Shown: in pieces, positions 25,841 through 54,822 of the stretch
Position numbering within the stretch: the first letter of the stretch is position 1
How the letters are laid out: each line of letters starts with the position of its first letter
NCBI GenBank assembly: GCA_023101725.1
Contig: JALJCO010009038.1
Span: 220,388-284,387, forward strand
Direction of reading: 5' to 3'
Origin: Atherinomorus stipes
Taxonomy: Eukaryota; Chordata; Actinopteri; Atheriniformes; Atherinidae
Length of the DNA stretch: 64,000 nt
Notes under the pieces: generated by a model
Told to the model about the DNA's origin: nothing
What the model saw: only the letters and a program-made list of their open reading frames with translations
Databases searched by the model: none
Position numbers and translations under genes: made by a program

Positions 25841-28800
25841 GGGGGGGGAGGGGGGGGGGGGGGAGGGGGGGGGGGCGGGGGAAGGGGGGGGGGCGGGGGG
25901 GGGGGGGGAGGGGGGGGGGGCGGCGGGGGGGGGGGGGGGGGGCGGGGGGGCGGGGGGGAGATGGGGGGGGGGGGGGGCGACGAGAGCTCCCGCCGGGGGC
26001 GCCGGGCCCCCTTCTCCAAAAAAAAAAAAGGATCCATCAATCGAAAAGATATGACAACTAATAAACAAGGTTATTGTTTTTTTAACATAACTGTAAGTTC
26101 CTACTTACGATATGCAATCTCCCTCCACACAAAGGATTGTTGGGTTATTTTTTCAATCCAACAGCCCAACAGCTGAGTTACTGTTGGTTAGTTTAATTAG
26201 GTTGTTTTCATTAAATTGGGTAATCTAACCCAACTTGCTGTGTTATTGTCATTGGCAGTTGAGTTATTAGCTGTTGGGTTGTAATTTCTATTATACTTTG
26301 TTGGGTCATTTCGGACTACCCAACCTGTTGGGTTGATGTTCGCACATGCGCGACCAACGGTAACGTTACCCCCACTCATTCGACCCTCACAGTTGCTAGC
26401 AGTGCCAGGACGCTAGATGGGCAAGTCTCGCTATGGCCTGGCTAAATCCCGCAAGGTTATTGTAGTAACCGTGTATGTTGGTCATACGAATGGTTTAATG
26501 TAATATGATCATGTGTAGCAGCAGTTAGCAATAGTTGTGGGTAACGTATGTTAAAGTTATCTACACCCAACTAATTGAGTAGAAAGGGGGAGTGGGTAGC
26601 CTAGTGGCAATGTCACGGGCCTTTGCACAGCAGACCTGGACTTGAGTCCCCAACACAGCACTCAGGTGAAGCACCAAGGACCCCTGAGTAAGGTCCTCAA
26701 CCCCCACCAACTGCTTCCTGGGCGCTGTAATTGGCTGCCCACTGCTCTCAGGTTCAACCTGAGAAGGGTTAAATGCAGAGAATGAATTTCCGAATTGGCA
26801 CTCTAATTGGGATTAAAGTATATTATTTTTATTATTATTATTATTAGAAAGAAACCAGCAGTGTAGTCAAATTGAGCCTATGGTTGGGTTATATGAACAA
26901 CCCAACTGTTGGTTTAAGGAAACCAACCCAACTTGTTGAGGCGAAATAACCTAGCATGTGTTCTGTCCAATATTTAACCAGTGTTGGGTTGAAAAATAAC
27001 CCATATTGGGTTCTTTTTAACCCAACATTTTTAAGTGTGTGTATATCATATCTATCCACTGCACAACTAAAATCATGTAGTTTGTTGTGAAAATGTTGTG
27101 TTAAAGGAATTTCAGAATAAAGCAATTTTCATAAATATTAATGGGTCTGATATCTATGTTTGGCCAATTTTAGTATTTTAGATAGATTTACAATTGATCT
27201 TTATTGATGTAAAGTTACACCCCTAGTAGGTCGATGGGTTATTGGGTTGGGCAGTGGTTTTATTGGTAGGTTGATTGGTTGTTTGTCTTTAAGTTAGGAA
27301 TGCTGTTAGGGTGAAGGTAGATAAATTTTAGGGTTTGTCTACGTGTTTATAAGTGAGAAAGTTGGTAAATTAGGTGGTGGTAACAGGGAAAGTGAGTAGA
27401 TTATGTTATCAGTTTAGGTTCTGATAGTTTTAAGGTTACCTAAAACCATCTACCTATTAGGGGTGTAACATTGCATCGATGTATCAATCATAAATCAATC
27501 TATAATACCAAAATCAGCCAAAAATTTACATCAAACCCACTAATATTTATGAAAATGGCTTTATTTTGAAATTCCTTGCGAAGCATTTTCACAACAAAAT
27601 GCATGTTTATAGTTCCTTAACCTACCTGTAGAGAAGATCTGTTGTAGGAGAGGATGGCGAGGTTAGAGGGAGGTTGTGTATATTAAGTTAGGATAAGTCA
27701 GTAGGATGTTTAAGTTTGCAGGTTAAGTTGTGTGGTGAGGTTATGGACTTCATGTTGTGTGAATTAGATGCTATTTAAGTGAGTATTATAGCTAGGAAAG
27801 TAGGTTAGGGACATTGTTAAGGTTAGGTACAGTATTTAGATTAGTAGGCCAAGCAAAGTATGTTGCTGTGAAAGTTCAGTAGAAAATCTGACATTGGAAA
27901 GTGTCAGATTCTGTCAGCAGTGGCAGAAAATAACATGCAATGAGAATAAAAACGTGACAAAATCATAACGTCAGCAATTTCCCTCTGTTTAATAATTTAT
28001 CACTTAATCGAAGTAAATTATAATTAGAAGTTAAATGTATTGATATAAAATACATGGTGAACAATATCTACAAATGGCTGAAATTTCAAGATGTTTAGAG
28101 CATTTTATTCAAATTAGGAAACAAAATTCCATAAAGATGTGTAGTGTGGTAGCATTATCTGGCTATTTAGGAATAAATAAGTTGAAATTACAAGTGCATT
28201 ATTATGTGCGATAAAATAATACAATCAGGTGTAGACATGGTTGACCATAAAGACTGAGGTGGTCATTACTGTTTGTCTTACATAGTAATGAATAAGTTAA
28301 ACTAATATGAATAAAATAAAGGTTCCATTCCACAGTGGTGCTAGAATTCACTCCATGAAAGTACGGGTTTATTTTTTCCATTGTAATAAGTATCTTTGTC
28401 AATATTATGTCCAGGTGTTTTATTATTTATAGATCATGGTAAATATTCTGTTATTGGAGGCTCCATTATGAAAAACGCTGACTTGGCTCTTGTGTTTCCA
28501 GTGTTTCGTGGGGCTCCGGAAGCCCACACTGTGTTCCTGCGGCCCAAACGGGCCAACCAGTTCCTGGTGGAGGAGATCCTGCAGGGCAACCTGGAGAGGG
28601 AGTGCTACGAGGAGCTCTGCAGCTACGAGGAAGCACGAGAAGTGTTTGAAAACGACGACAGGACGGTGGGTCCAAAACGAGCCCGGTGATGATGCAGGGA
28701 AATCAAACTAAATTCTAACTGCTGTTTGCTTGTCTGCAGGTCGCTTTCTGGACTGTTTATTATGGTGAGTTTTATCTTGAGACGCTCATAATACACGATT

Positions 28801-29968
28801 CTTTATGTGCTGAATTAATGATGGAATAAATCACTATTAAATCAACACAAATATATAAAAAATACCTTCAAAGATTATATAAAAAAAACTAGTTTGTAGA
28901 AGAAAGTCAAATCATCACAAGTGATGATTTCACAATTAAGTGAAATATGAATTAAATGTTGACTTGAATGAGCTGAATCCTCCCTGTATGTGCTCATAAA
29001 ACCTGCCATGTTGTGATGCCTCTAAATGTGCCTCTTTTAGATTTCTATTCAAATTTTCCTTCAGTACACAGCCTGTCTGGTGATACTGATATGACATATT
29101 AATTTACTGTGTAGATGACATTTTAAACTTGTAAGGATTTTTCTCTGATGGATTCCAGTTGGTACCTCACCTCTCGCCTGCTGATTGCTGGGATAGACTT
29201 TAGTTTGGATAGATGGATGGATGGATGAATTCCAGTTTGTATTTGTAAATAATGCTTTCTCCACTCATACTGCATTTAGTCTTGGGGTTCCACAGGGCTC
29301 TAGGTTGGGGCTCCTTCTATTCTTCTTACATGTGCTTCCTTTGGGCATCCTCAACAGGATTTATGGTGAGCATTTCCCTTGTTATACTGATGATACCCAG
29401 CACTACTTCTCTAATGAACAGTCAGTCAGTCGTTTTCTATACCGCTTATCCAGTTCAGGATCAGGGGTTGCTGGAGCCTATCCCAGCTATTATCAGGTGA
29501 GAGGCGGGGTACACCCTGGACAGGTTGCCAGTCTGTCGCAGGGCCAACACAGAGAGACAGACAACCACGCACACTCAAATTCATTCCTAGGGACAATTTA
29601 GTGACCAATTAACCTAACATGCATGTCTTTGGACAGTGGAAGGAAGCCAGAGTACCCAGAGAGAACCCACGCATACACAGGAAAAAATGCAAACTCCACA
29701 CAAGAATGCCACTGTTGAAATTGTTCGAGCCCCCTCCCCAGCCAGCACTCAAACTAGCAAACTTTTTACTGTGAGGCTGCTGTGCTAACCACCATGCCAC
29801 TGTGCAACCAAAGCTAATGGATAGTTAAACTAAATTCATGCAAAACAGGTTGTTTCTGTTTCTGTTGTCCCTAAAAATACCTGACTAAACATATACGTAC
29901 ATACGATATAGAACTATCCAAATGTGATTGTGAAAGGACAGTCAGACATGGTAAAAGTAATATATATG

Positions 29969-30038
<70 letters not shown>

Positions 30039-33000
30039 TGCAGAATTATTAGGCAAATGAGTATTTTGACCATATCATCTTCTTTATGCATGTTGTCTTA
30101 CTCCAAGCTGTATAGGCCGAAAGCCTACTACCAATTAAACATATCAGGTGATGTTCATCTCTGTAATGAGAAGGGGTGTGGTCTAATGACATCAACACCC
30201 TATATCAGGTGTATTAGGCAAACATAATTTTTAGCCAACTTAACAATAAACAAATATATACCCATTTCAATATTTCTTTTCACCAGGGAAACCAATATAA
30301 CAGCTCAACATTCACAAATATACATTTCTGACATTCAAAAACAAAACAAAAACAAATCAGTGACCAATATAGCCACCTTTCTTTGCAAGGACACTCAAAA
30401 GCCTGCCATCCATGGATCCTGTTAATATTTTGATCTGTTCAGCATCAACATGCAGCAGCAACCACAGCCTCCCAGACACTGTTCAGAGAGGTGGACTGTT
30501 TTCCCTCCTTGTAAATCTCACATTTGATGAGGGAACACAGGTTCTCTATGGGGTTCAGATCAGGTGAACAAGGAGGCCATGTCATTAGTTTTTCTTCTTT
30601 TAGACCCTTTCTTGCAGCCACGCTGTGGAGTACTTGGATGCGTGTGATGGAGCATTGTCCTGCATGAAAATCATGTTTTTCTTGAGGGATGCGGACTTCT
30701 TCCTGTACCACTGCTTGAAGAAGGTGTCTTCCAGAAACTGGCAGTAGGACTGGGAGTTGAGCATGACTCCATCCTCAACCTGAAAAGGCCCCACAAGCTC
30801 ATCTTTGATACCAGCCCATACCAGTACCCCACCTCCACCTTGCTGGCGTCTGAGTCGGACTGGAGCTCTCTGCCCTTTACCGATCCAGCCACAGGCCCAT
30901 CCATCTGGCCCATCAAGACTCACTCTCATTTCATCAGTCCATAAAACCTTAGAAAAATCAGTCTTGAGATATTTCTTGGCTCAGTCTTGACGTTTCAGCT
31001 TGTGTGTCTTGTTCAGCGGTGGTGGTTTTTCAGCCTTTCTTACCTTGGCCATGTCTCTGAGTATTGCACACCTTGTGCTTTTGGGCACTCCAGTGATGTT
31101 GCAGCTCTGAAATATGACAAAACTGCTGGCAAGTGGCATCTTGGCAGCTGCACGCTTGACTTTTCTCAGTTCGAGGTAAGTTATTTTGCCCCTTGCTTTT
31201 TCCACACGTTTCTTGAGACCCTGGTGACTATTTTGAATGAAACACTTGATTGTTGGATGATCACGCTTCAGAAGCTTGGCAATTTTATGAGTGCTGCATC
31301 CCTCTGCAAGATATCTCACTATTTTTGACTTTTCGGAGCCTGTCAAGTCCCTCTTCTGACCCATTTTGCCAAAGGAAAGGAAGTTGCCTAATAATTATGC
31401 ACAGTAATAGTCACCTGCACTGGTTGCTAGTGCAGTTTAGGGTTCAGTTTAAGATTTTGTTACTTGTTTTTAAGAGTCTTAACGGTTCTGCACCTCCCTA
31501 CCTCTTGGAACTTCTGACAACTTGCAGCCCAGTCAGAGCACTGAGGTCAACAAACCAGATGCTCTTGACAGTCCCCAGAAGCAGGCTAAAAGGAAGAGGT
31601 GATCGGGCTTTTTCTGTTGCCGCTCCTCGGCTTTGGAACAGCCTCCCCCTAACCATCAGATCTGCACAATCCATTGATCATTTCAAATCACTGCTGAAAA
31701 CTCATTTGTTTTCGCTGGCTTTCTAACCAGTTTAAGAGTGTCACATCTATCTATATTTATATTTTTATATTTTTTTTGGTATTTTTGGTTTTATCTCTTT
31801 ATGTGATTGTGTTTTTTATACTGCTTTTATTTCTGATTTATTCTTTTTATTCTGTACAGCACTTTGGTCAACTGAGGTTGTTTTTAAATGTGCTCTATAA
31901 ATAAATTTGACTTGACTTGACTTGCACACACAGATATCCTCCTAAAATAGCTAAAACTAAAAAAGCCCCACTCCAACTTCCAAAAATATTCAGCTTTGAT
32001 ATTAATGAGTCCTTTGGGTTCATTAAGAACATGGGTATTCTTCAATAATACAATCAATCCTCAAATATACAACTTGCCTAATAATTATGCACTCCCTATA
32101 TATATTACATTTCTCTGCCATTGACCTTTGATTTTGTTACAAACTGCACCTTTAAAGAGACATACACATTGTTTTTGTTTGTTATTATCCTGTGTACGCA
32201 ACAACAAAACACCGTTCTAAAATTAGAGTGCAGATTTTAGTTTACTGTTTTCATGTTTCTGTGAGTTGGGTGGGGGGCTAGGATGTAGATTACAGCCATC
32301 ACATTTGGGTAAAGCTTGTTTGAATATTAATACTCAAAGCTGAGCTAATTTTACTGTGGTGAGCAATTCTTCTTTTATTCGAGGTAAATCTTCTCTAAGT
32401 GACCACAGAGAACTCACTTTGCCCACTTTTGTCTGTGTGTTGTGGAGATGGGGACCAGTGCATGCCTAACCCCTGCCTTAATGGTGGGAACTGCACAGAT
32501 AAGGTGGGGGGGTTTTCCTGCTCCTGCCACCCCCCCACCTACGGACAGATCTGTGAACTGGAAGAGCTGGACGGAGTACGACCGTCGAGTATGCCGCAGT
32601 CCTTCACACCAGATTTACCCATCATACATGAGTGGAAGGCCGAGGTCTATGGGGGCAGAAGTCATGGTGCGTTCACTGACGGTTGGAGCGTTGTATGTCA
32701 CCTCCCTGCAGGTGTTCTGATCTAACACACACTTCCTGTCTCAGAAATATCTGAGTGTCCCACCAAAGGGCCGACGGCTTGCCACCAGCTGTGCACGGCG
32801 TCCTATCGCTCCTTCAGCTGCTCCTGCATGACGGGGTTCAAACTGCAGAGCGACGGGCGGAGCTGCGAGCCCGAAGGTTCGATTCCCGAAACACTGTGAC
32901 AGCTAACATTAGCCAGAACATTTCCATTCACTCCTCCATCCATATCCTTACAGTGAAGTTCCCCTGCGGAAGGCTTCCTGATGCTGACGCCCTGATGTGT

Positions 33001-34066
33001 CGCCATGGCAACTGCCCCTGGCAGGTAAGCTGCTCTCAGCCAACCACCAAACACACAAAAATGACCGAACAGGTGTTAAAGGCTCACGATGGGTTTGTTT
33101 TCTGACCCCAGGCGTCGGTGCTGAACAGCAGAGGGAAGGAGCTGTGTGGCGGCGTGGTGCTGGGCCGGCACGCCGTCCTGACCAGTGCCCGCTGCCTCGT
33201 CCTGGAGTCGGGGTCCAACCCCCGACCCTCCAACTTCCACGTGGTTGCTGGTAATCAACTCTGAAACTACACTAACGATAGACCGATACATCAGTCAATA
33301 TTTAAGGCCGATATCTGTGTTTTTTGTTGGTATCGACATTGACCAATTTGTCAGATGTGCTGGCCAAGACCCCACGATTCCGATTTTATTCATTACAAAT
33401 GTAATGTTTCTATTTAATATTTGTTTACATCAGCACTGTTATTTGAAGTGCTTTGTTCTTTTTTTTATATATTAAAAGAGCTTTAAAATTACTTTTCATT
33501 TTAGACAGACAGACAGATAGAATTATTAGTCAAATGCAGTATTTTTTTAAATAAAATAAATTTCAATTTTAGTTTGAAAAAAGTCCTTTTTAAATTTAAA
33601 TAAAAATTTTAGTTTTTCAATAATTTTCTAAAATTGTTCCACAACCTTTAGGCCCAGTTTGTCTCAGACTAAACCACTGTCCATCTTTCCATCTGAGACT
33701 CTGCCTCTCTGAAATGCTCTTTTATACCCAGCCAAGTTACTAACCTGATTAGATATTAAAGTCTCCTATTATTTTTCCAGCCTTTTGTTGCTCCCCTACA
33801 AACTTTTTTCAGACGTATTGCTGCATCAGATTCACAATCAGCTCATATTTTCCATGAAATGATAAAATGTCTGTTTCATCATCTGACATGTTTATCCTAC
33901 AGGAAACACTGATGAGATTCAGAAATTATTGGATTCTGTTTTTCCTCTGTGTTTAACACAGCTGTAAACAGATAAAAAAAAGTCTTCATACTTTCAGCCA
34001 AATACATATTTTAAATGAGCTTTTGGTTTTTTTTGGTTCAATTTTTTCACCAAAACATTACATTTG

Positions 34067-34121
<55 letters not shown>

Positions 34122-34182
34122 TATATTTTCAGGCCAATGATTATACTGTTAAATAATATACTATCATAACATTTATATTATT

Positions 34183-34228
<46 letters not shown>

Positions 34229-34233
34229 TGCAC

Positions 34234-34272
<39 letters not shown>

Positions 34273-35053
34273 CATTCTTATGATTATTATTGATTACTGA
34301 TATTTAATGTCTCGTTTCCTAGGCAACAACAAAAAGCTTTTCCTGGTCCATGCTTTGTACCTTCATGACCGTTTCCATGTGGATCACCATGACAACGACC
34401 TGGCCCTCATCGAGCTGGCCTCACCACTGCCCTTGGGTCCTGCTGTCATCAACCTCTGCCTGCCCACCAGGGACTTCAGTGAAAACATCCTGATGCATTC
34501 TGGGAGAACAGGCGTGGCAGCCAGGAGGGGGCGGAGCCAGAACCAGGACCCGGTCTACATGACGCTGGACGAATGCCGCCAGCAGCTGAACGTCTCTCAC
34601 CTGCTCAGCAACAAAATGTTCTGCATGAAGAGGCCGAGCGGAGCTCCTCGGAAGCTCAGCGTCCTGTTTGGGAATGAAAACGGGTCGTCATGGAAACCCA
34701 GAGTTCCCAGTCCAAACAGAACTTCAGGGAACCAGATCCAGAACCAAACCCAGAGCACTCTGAGCACGATCCCGCACAGAGCAGGAAACTCTAGCAGCAG
34801 TTTAAGGAGTCAGAGCCTCCTGTTGTCACACGGCAGCAGGACCCCGTGCGGCAGCCCGTTGCCGGGGTCGCCCGTTGCTACGGCAGAGAAAGGCACCTTC
34901 TTCCTGACCGGGATGATGATGTCGTCGTCTGCTGGCTGCGACGGGCAGGTGTTCACCAAAGTGTCGCGTTACCTGAACTGGATCAGGCCGAGGCTGCAGG
35001 TGGCCGAGGAACACATGACCCTCCAGGTCAACGAGTACCCCGACAGCCGCTGA
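22461..35053 (+). CDS. proz: Protein Z (vitamin K-dependent pseudo-protease)
   Basis: Secreted cofactor for the serpin ZPI in factor Xa inhibition. Coding exons: 22461-22542, 28502-28665, 28740-28764, 32448-32588, 32745-32876, 32954-33024, 33112-33250, 34323-35053; joined in phase this gives 494 codons plus stop. The order is signal peptide (about 1-25), propeptide ending RPKR (41-44), Gla domain (45-90, with ECYEELC), EGF1 (91-137), EGF2 (138-181), a short linker with no activation peptide, and a degenerate protease domain. The catalytic His is replaced (LTSARC, R232), Asp is kept (NDLALI, D277), and the GDSGGP motif is gone (PGSPVAT instead), which fits protein Z and not F7, F9 or F10. Between the MFC cysteine and the FFLTG strand is an extra stretch of about 75 residues rich in Asn, Ser and Gln with several N-glycosylation sequons. 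The exon 4 donor (32589, GTATGC) is weak but is the only nearby GT that keeps the phase. Intron 1 holds the G-rich tract at 23693-26018. Confidence 0.92.
23693..26018. other. Extreme poly-G tract, probable assembly or sequencing artefact
   Basis: About 2.3 kb is almost entirely G on the + strand, broken by scattered single A, C or T bases, a C-run island near 24595-24630 and an A-rich island at about 24840-25000. GC-rich blocks containing CTCCCGCCGGG occur near 24225 and 25985. The unique sequence on both sides is ordinary AT-rich intron. The 793-codon and other open frames here are homopolymer read-through (Gly, Pro, Arg) and are not genes. It lies in proz intron 1, next to an interspersed repeat. 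A shorter tract of the same type lies at 47834-48032. Confidence 0.8.
26070..27035. repeat. DNA-transposon remnant with TTGGGTT/AACCCAA motifs, hosting a SINE
   Basis: Dense TTGGGTTA and AACCCAAC motifs on both strands occur at 26138-26330 and 26880-27025, separated by a tRNA-type SINE at 26590-26850. The arrangement suggests two ends of one inverted-repeat element. No coding capacity is present. It lies in proz intron 1. Confidence 0.5.
26590..26850 (+). mobile_element. SINE with ATT-repeat tail
   Basis: It has a SINE-like head ('gggtagcctagtggcaatg'), a body with 'ggctgcccactgctctcagg' and 'gttaaatgcagagaa', and a 3' tail of TTA/ATT trinucleotides ending near 26846, typical of a teleost SINE class. 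It lies inside the repeat at 26070-27035. Confidence 0.65.
27090..27620. repeat. Two inverted ends of a DNA transposon
   Basis: The segment 27090-27238 and the segment at about 27460-27610 are inverted copies: 'ttacacccctagtag' on one side and 'ctattaggggtgtaac' on the other, followed by matching 'aatatttatgaaaat' blocks. The roughly 220 bp between them have no features. It lies in proz intron 1. Confidence 0.55.
29235..29425 (+). mobile_element. LINE reverse-transcriptase fragment
   Basis: The translated piece contains GVPQGSRLG and a YTDD box, the RT motifs normally written GVPQGS and YADD, with the spacing found in L2/CR1-type LINEs. It covers only a small part of the RT domain and is truncated on both sides. 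It lies in proz intron 3. Confidence 0.7.
29428..29800 (+). repeat. Common teleost interspersed repeat ('taccgcttatcc' family)
   Basis: It has recognisable blocks 'ctataccgcttatccag', 'ggcggggtacaccctggac', 'taacctaacatgcatgtc' and 'atgcaaactccacac' in the usual order for this abundant fish repeat. Shorter pieces, in the other orientation, are at about 54500-54580 and 56585-56700. It is non-coding. Confidence 0.7.
29966..30032. repeat. (TA)n microsatellite
   Basis: About 60 bp of uninterrupted TA dinucleotides directly abut the left end of the Tc1-like element at 30038. They probably grew from the TA insertion site and replaced the outermost bases of the inverted repeat. Confidence 0.9.
30038..32098 (-). 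pseudogene. Tc1-like transposon with broken transposase
   Basis: The inverted ends read 'tgcagaattattaggcaa' at 30039 and, on the other strand, 'tgcataattattaggcaa' at the right; a further internal copy lies near 31384. On the minus strand, frames at 30981-31364 ([16 protein letters not shown] and [13 protein letters not shown]), 30600-30929 ([17 protein letters not shown]) and 30445-30711 (SPDLNPIEN) give the parts of a Tc1 DDE transposase, split between frames. A LINE 3' end is inserted at 31421-31922. It lies in proz intron 3. Confidence 0.85.
31421..31922 (+). mobile_element. LINE 3' end (L2-like) nested in the Tc1-like element
   Basis: The frame ending at 31726 gives the C-terminal tail of an L2/CR1-type reverse transcriptase ([32 protein letters not shown]). 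The 3' UTR ends in a short TTGAC repeat tail. The 5-bp flanks TGCAC at 31416-31420 and 31923-31927 fit a target-site duplication, and host Tc1 sequence continues on both sides. It is 5' truncated. Confidence 0.8.
33270..33372. repeat. Fragment of a DNA-transposon MITE ('atagaccgatacatc')
   Basis: The block 'gatagaccgatacatca' with 'gccgatatctgt' and 'gctggccaagacccc' recurs with changes at 35765-35870 ('aatagaccaatgcatcgg', 'ttggccaaaacccc'), and a short related piece is at 56220-56282. All are non-coding. This copy lies in proz intron 7. Confidence 0.5.
34066..34275. repeat. TA and CA microsatellites
   Basis: Three TA runs and a short CA run lie in the last 250 bp of proz intron 7. They end about 50 bp before the acceptor of the final proz exon at 34323. 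Confidence 0.9.
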
Positions 35054-35161
35054 CGAGCAGCCGCCATCTTTAACACTCGTTTAAAACTGAGCTCCTTCCA
35101 CAAACACCAACTTCCTGGCTTCAAACTGTGTTTGACGTGTAAATTAAACTGTTGACTTTTG

Positions 35162-35167
35162 ATTAAA
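35162..35167 (+). promoter_or_regulatory. proz poly(A) signal ATTAAA
   Basis: ATTAAA lies about 110 bp after the proz stop codon at 35051-35053. No AATAAA is closer on this strand. Confidence 0.55.
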
Positions 35168-35267
35168 TACGTTAAAATGTTCATGTTTGCTTTGCTACGG
35201 ACCCCAGTTCCCACAATGCACTGCTTCCAGGCTCAGAAACAGACACACTCTACAAATCAGCATCTGT

Positions 35268-35273
35268 TTTATT
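35268..35273 (-). promoter_or_regulatory. pcid2 poly(A) signal AATAAA (minus strand)
   Basis: TTTATT on the + strand is AATAAA for pcid2, about 85 bp past its stop codon at 35359-35361. It faces the proz signal at 35162 across about 100 bp. Confidence 0.6.
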
Positions 35274-35358
35274 CAACACATAATTTTACAGTACAAAAAG
35301 TCATTAAAATAATGTCTAAATAGGTTTCCAGAAAGTGGGGGATTGTGGGTAATGTAGT

Positions 35359-53366
<18,008 letters not shown>

Positions 53367-53460
53367 GACAGCGGCTGATTCAGGAGCTCTACACCTAAAA
53401 CCAAAGACAAACATGTTAGTTTTCTCTGCTGCTTTTAGCATCATCAAGTAAAAGGAGGCA

Positions 53461-53474
53461 GTTGCCATGGCAAC
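53461..53474. promoter_or_regulatory. RFX X-box palindrome near the pcid2 start
   Basis: GTTGCCATGGCAAC is a perfect match to the palindromic RFX X-box. It lies 95 bp upstream of the pcid2 ATG (minus strand), inside the likely promoter or 5' UTR. A weaker X-box-like sequence, GTTGTCGTAGCAAC, is at 53835-53848. Confidence 0.5.
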
Positions 53475-54822
53475 AGACTCGGGGTTTGCCTTATCTCTCT
53501 TTCTGGAGCAGAAAACCCAGAGTTTACCTTAATTTAGAGTCAACAAACCTGCTTTCCGGAACATCTCTCAATGTTTCATGTGTTTATTTTTAAATTCTAC
53601 TTGTTGTTGTTGTTTAACTCTGATAACCCAAATGTTCACAATAATACTATCATCAGACACAAATAATTATTAAAAGATTTAATCCCAGGAAATTCTGATT
53701 CTCGACCAGAGCTTAAATAACATATCACATTTTCTCTGACTGTGTGAAGTAAACCTTCACACTAACAGGTTCATCATAAAGAAAGCCTGAGTTTCTACCT
53801 GCCTCCTCCCACCTGGAGCAGCTGTCAGACACGGGTTGTCGTAGCAACGTGATTACAGAGATGTACAGGTTTATTAACACAAAATTTATACAGGGAGAAT
53901 TTTCTGCTTCCATTTTTTGATTGATATCTCATGAAATAGCAGCCGACTGTTTTACTCACATGCACATTTTGTGAATTATGCTGTAATATGCTTCTATATT
54001 TAAATTTATTTTTTGTAAATGGGGCTGTTCTATGTATTATTGAAAGCACAGAACATGAAAACAGTACATCTGATGTCATCGTTCCGTAAAATAATGACAG
54101 TATTTTGGGTCAGATGTTTTGGGTTTAAATCACTCCTTAGAGGAACAGCTACTGAATATTTACTTTGCACATCAGCCAGTGTGAAAGAGAAATGAAAGAT
54201 GTCCAATAATGGTCCAGAATAATCTGCTTATCCTCCTGAAGGATGTTTGTAATAAAACTCTAACGATACTCTAACCCAAATTTGATATTTTTCTTCCATG
54301 ATCCTCTTCTCTCTCCATCTAGCAGCAGCAGTCTTCCCTTCTTCATATTACCCGCACGCACCAATAAGAACTTCAACTGAGTAAAGGAACTAGTTTTTTG
54401 TCAGTGGTTCCCATGGTGAATAAAGGTATCAATCTGGGGTCCACTGATGACGTTTTATTGTGGTTCTCCACTCTATCAGCTCAGGAGTTGATTAAACCTC
54501 ACAGTAAGAAGGTCGCTAGTTTGAGTCCCGGCTTGGGGGGGGGGGTTGGAACCTGTGTGGAGTTTGCATGTTCTCTCCGACTTGATCGCCAAATTAAAAT
54601 CGTACCTTGGAGTGAATGTGCGCACGAGAGGTTGACAAGGTACTTGCAGGTTTCAGAAAGTTAAATTTAAGACCATCATGATGCATTACCAGAAACATTC
54701 AAATGATCCCAGAAGTTCAAAACATTTTAGTTTTGATTTATTTAGTAATTAAAAATGTCCTTGCAGTGAAACAAGAGACCAAATAAATTCAGTATTCAAA
54801 GTGATACCAAAACTGTACCTTC

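Noticed and set aside
23668..26176. Long open frames on both strands (up to 793 codons)
   Set aside because: They translate as Gly, Pro and Arg homopolymers across the G-rich tract and have no domain; they are read-through of a likely artefact.
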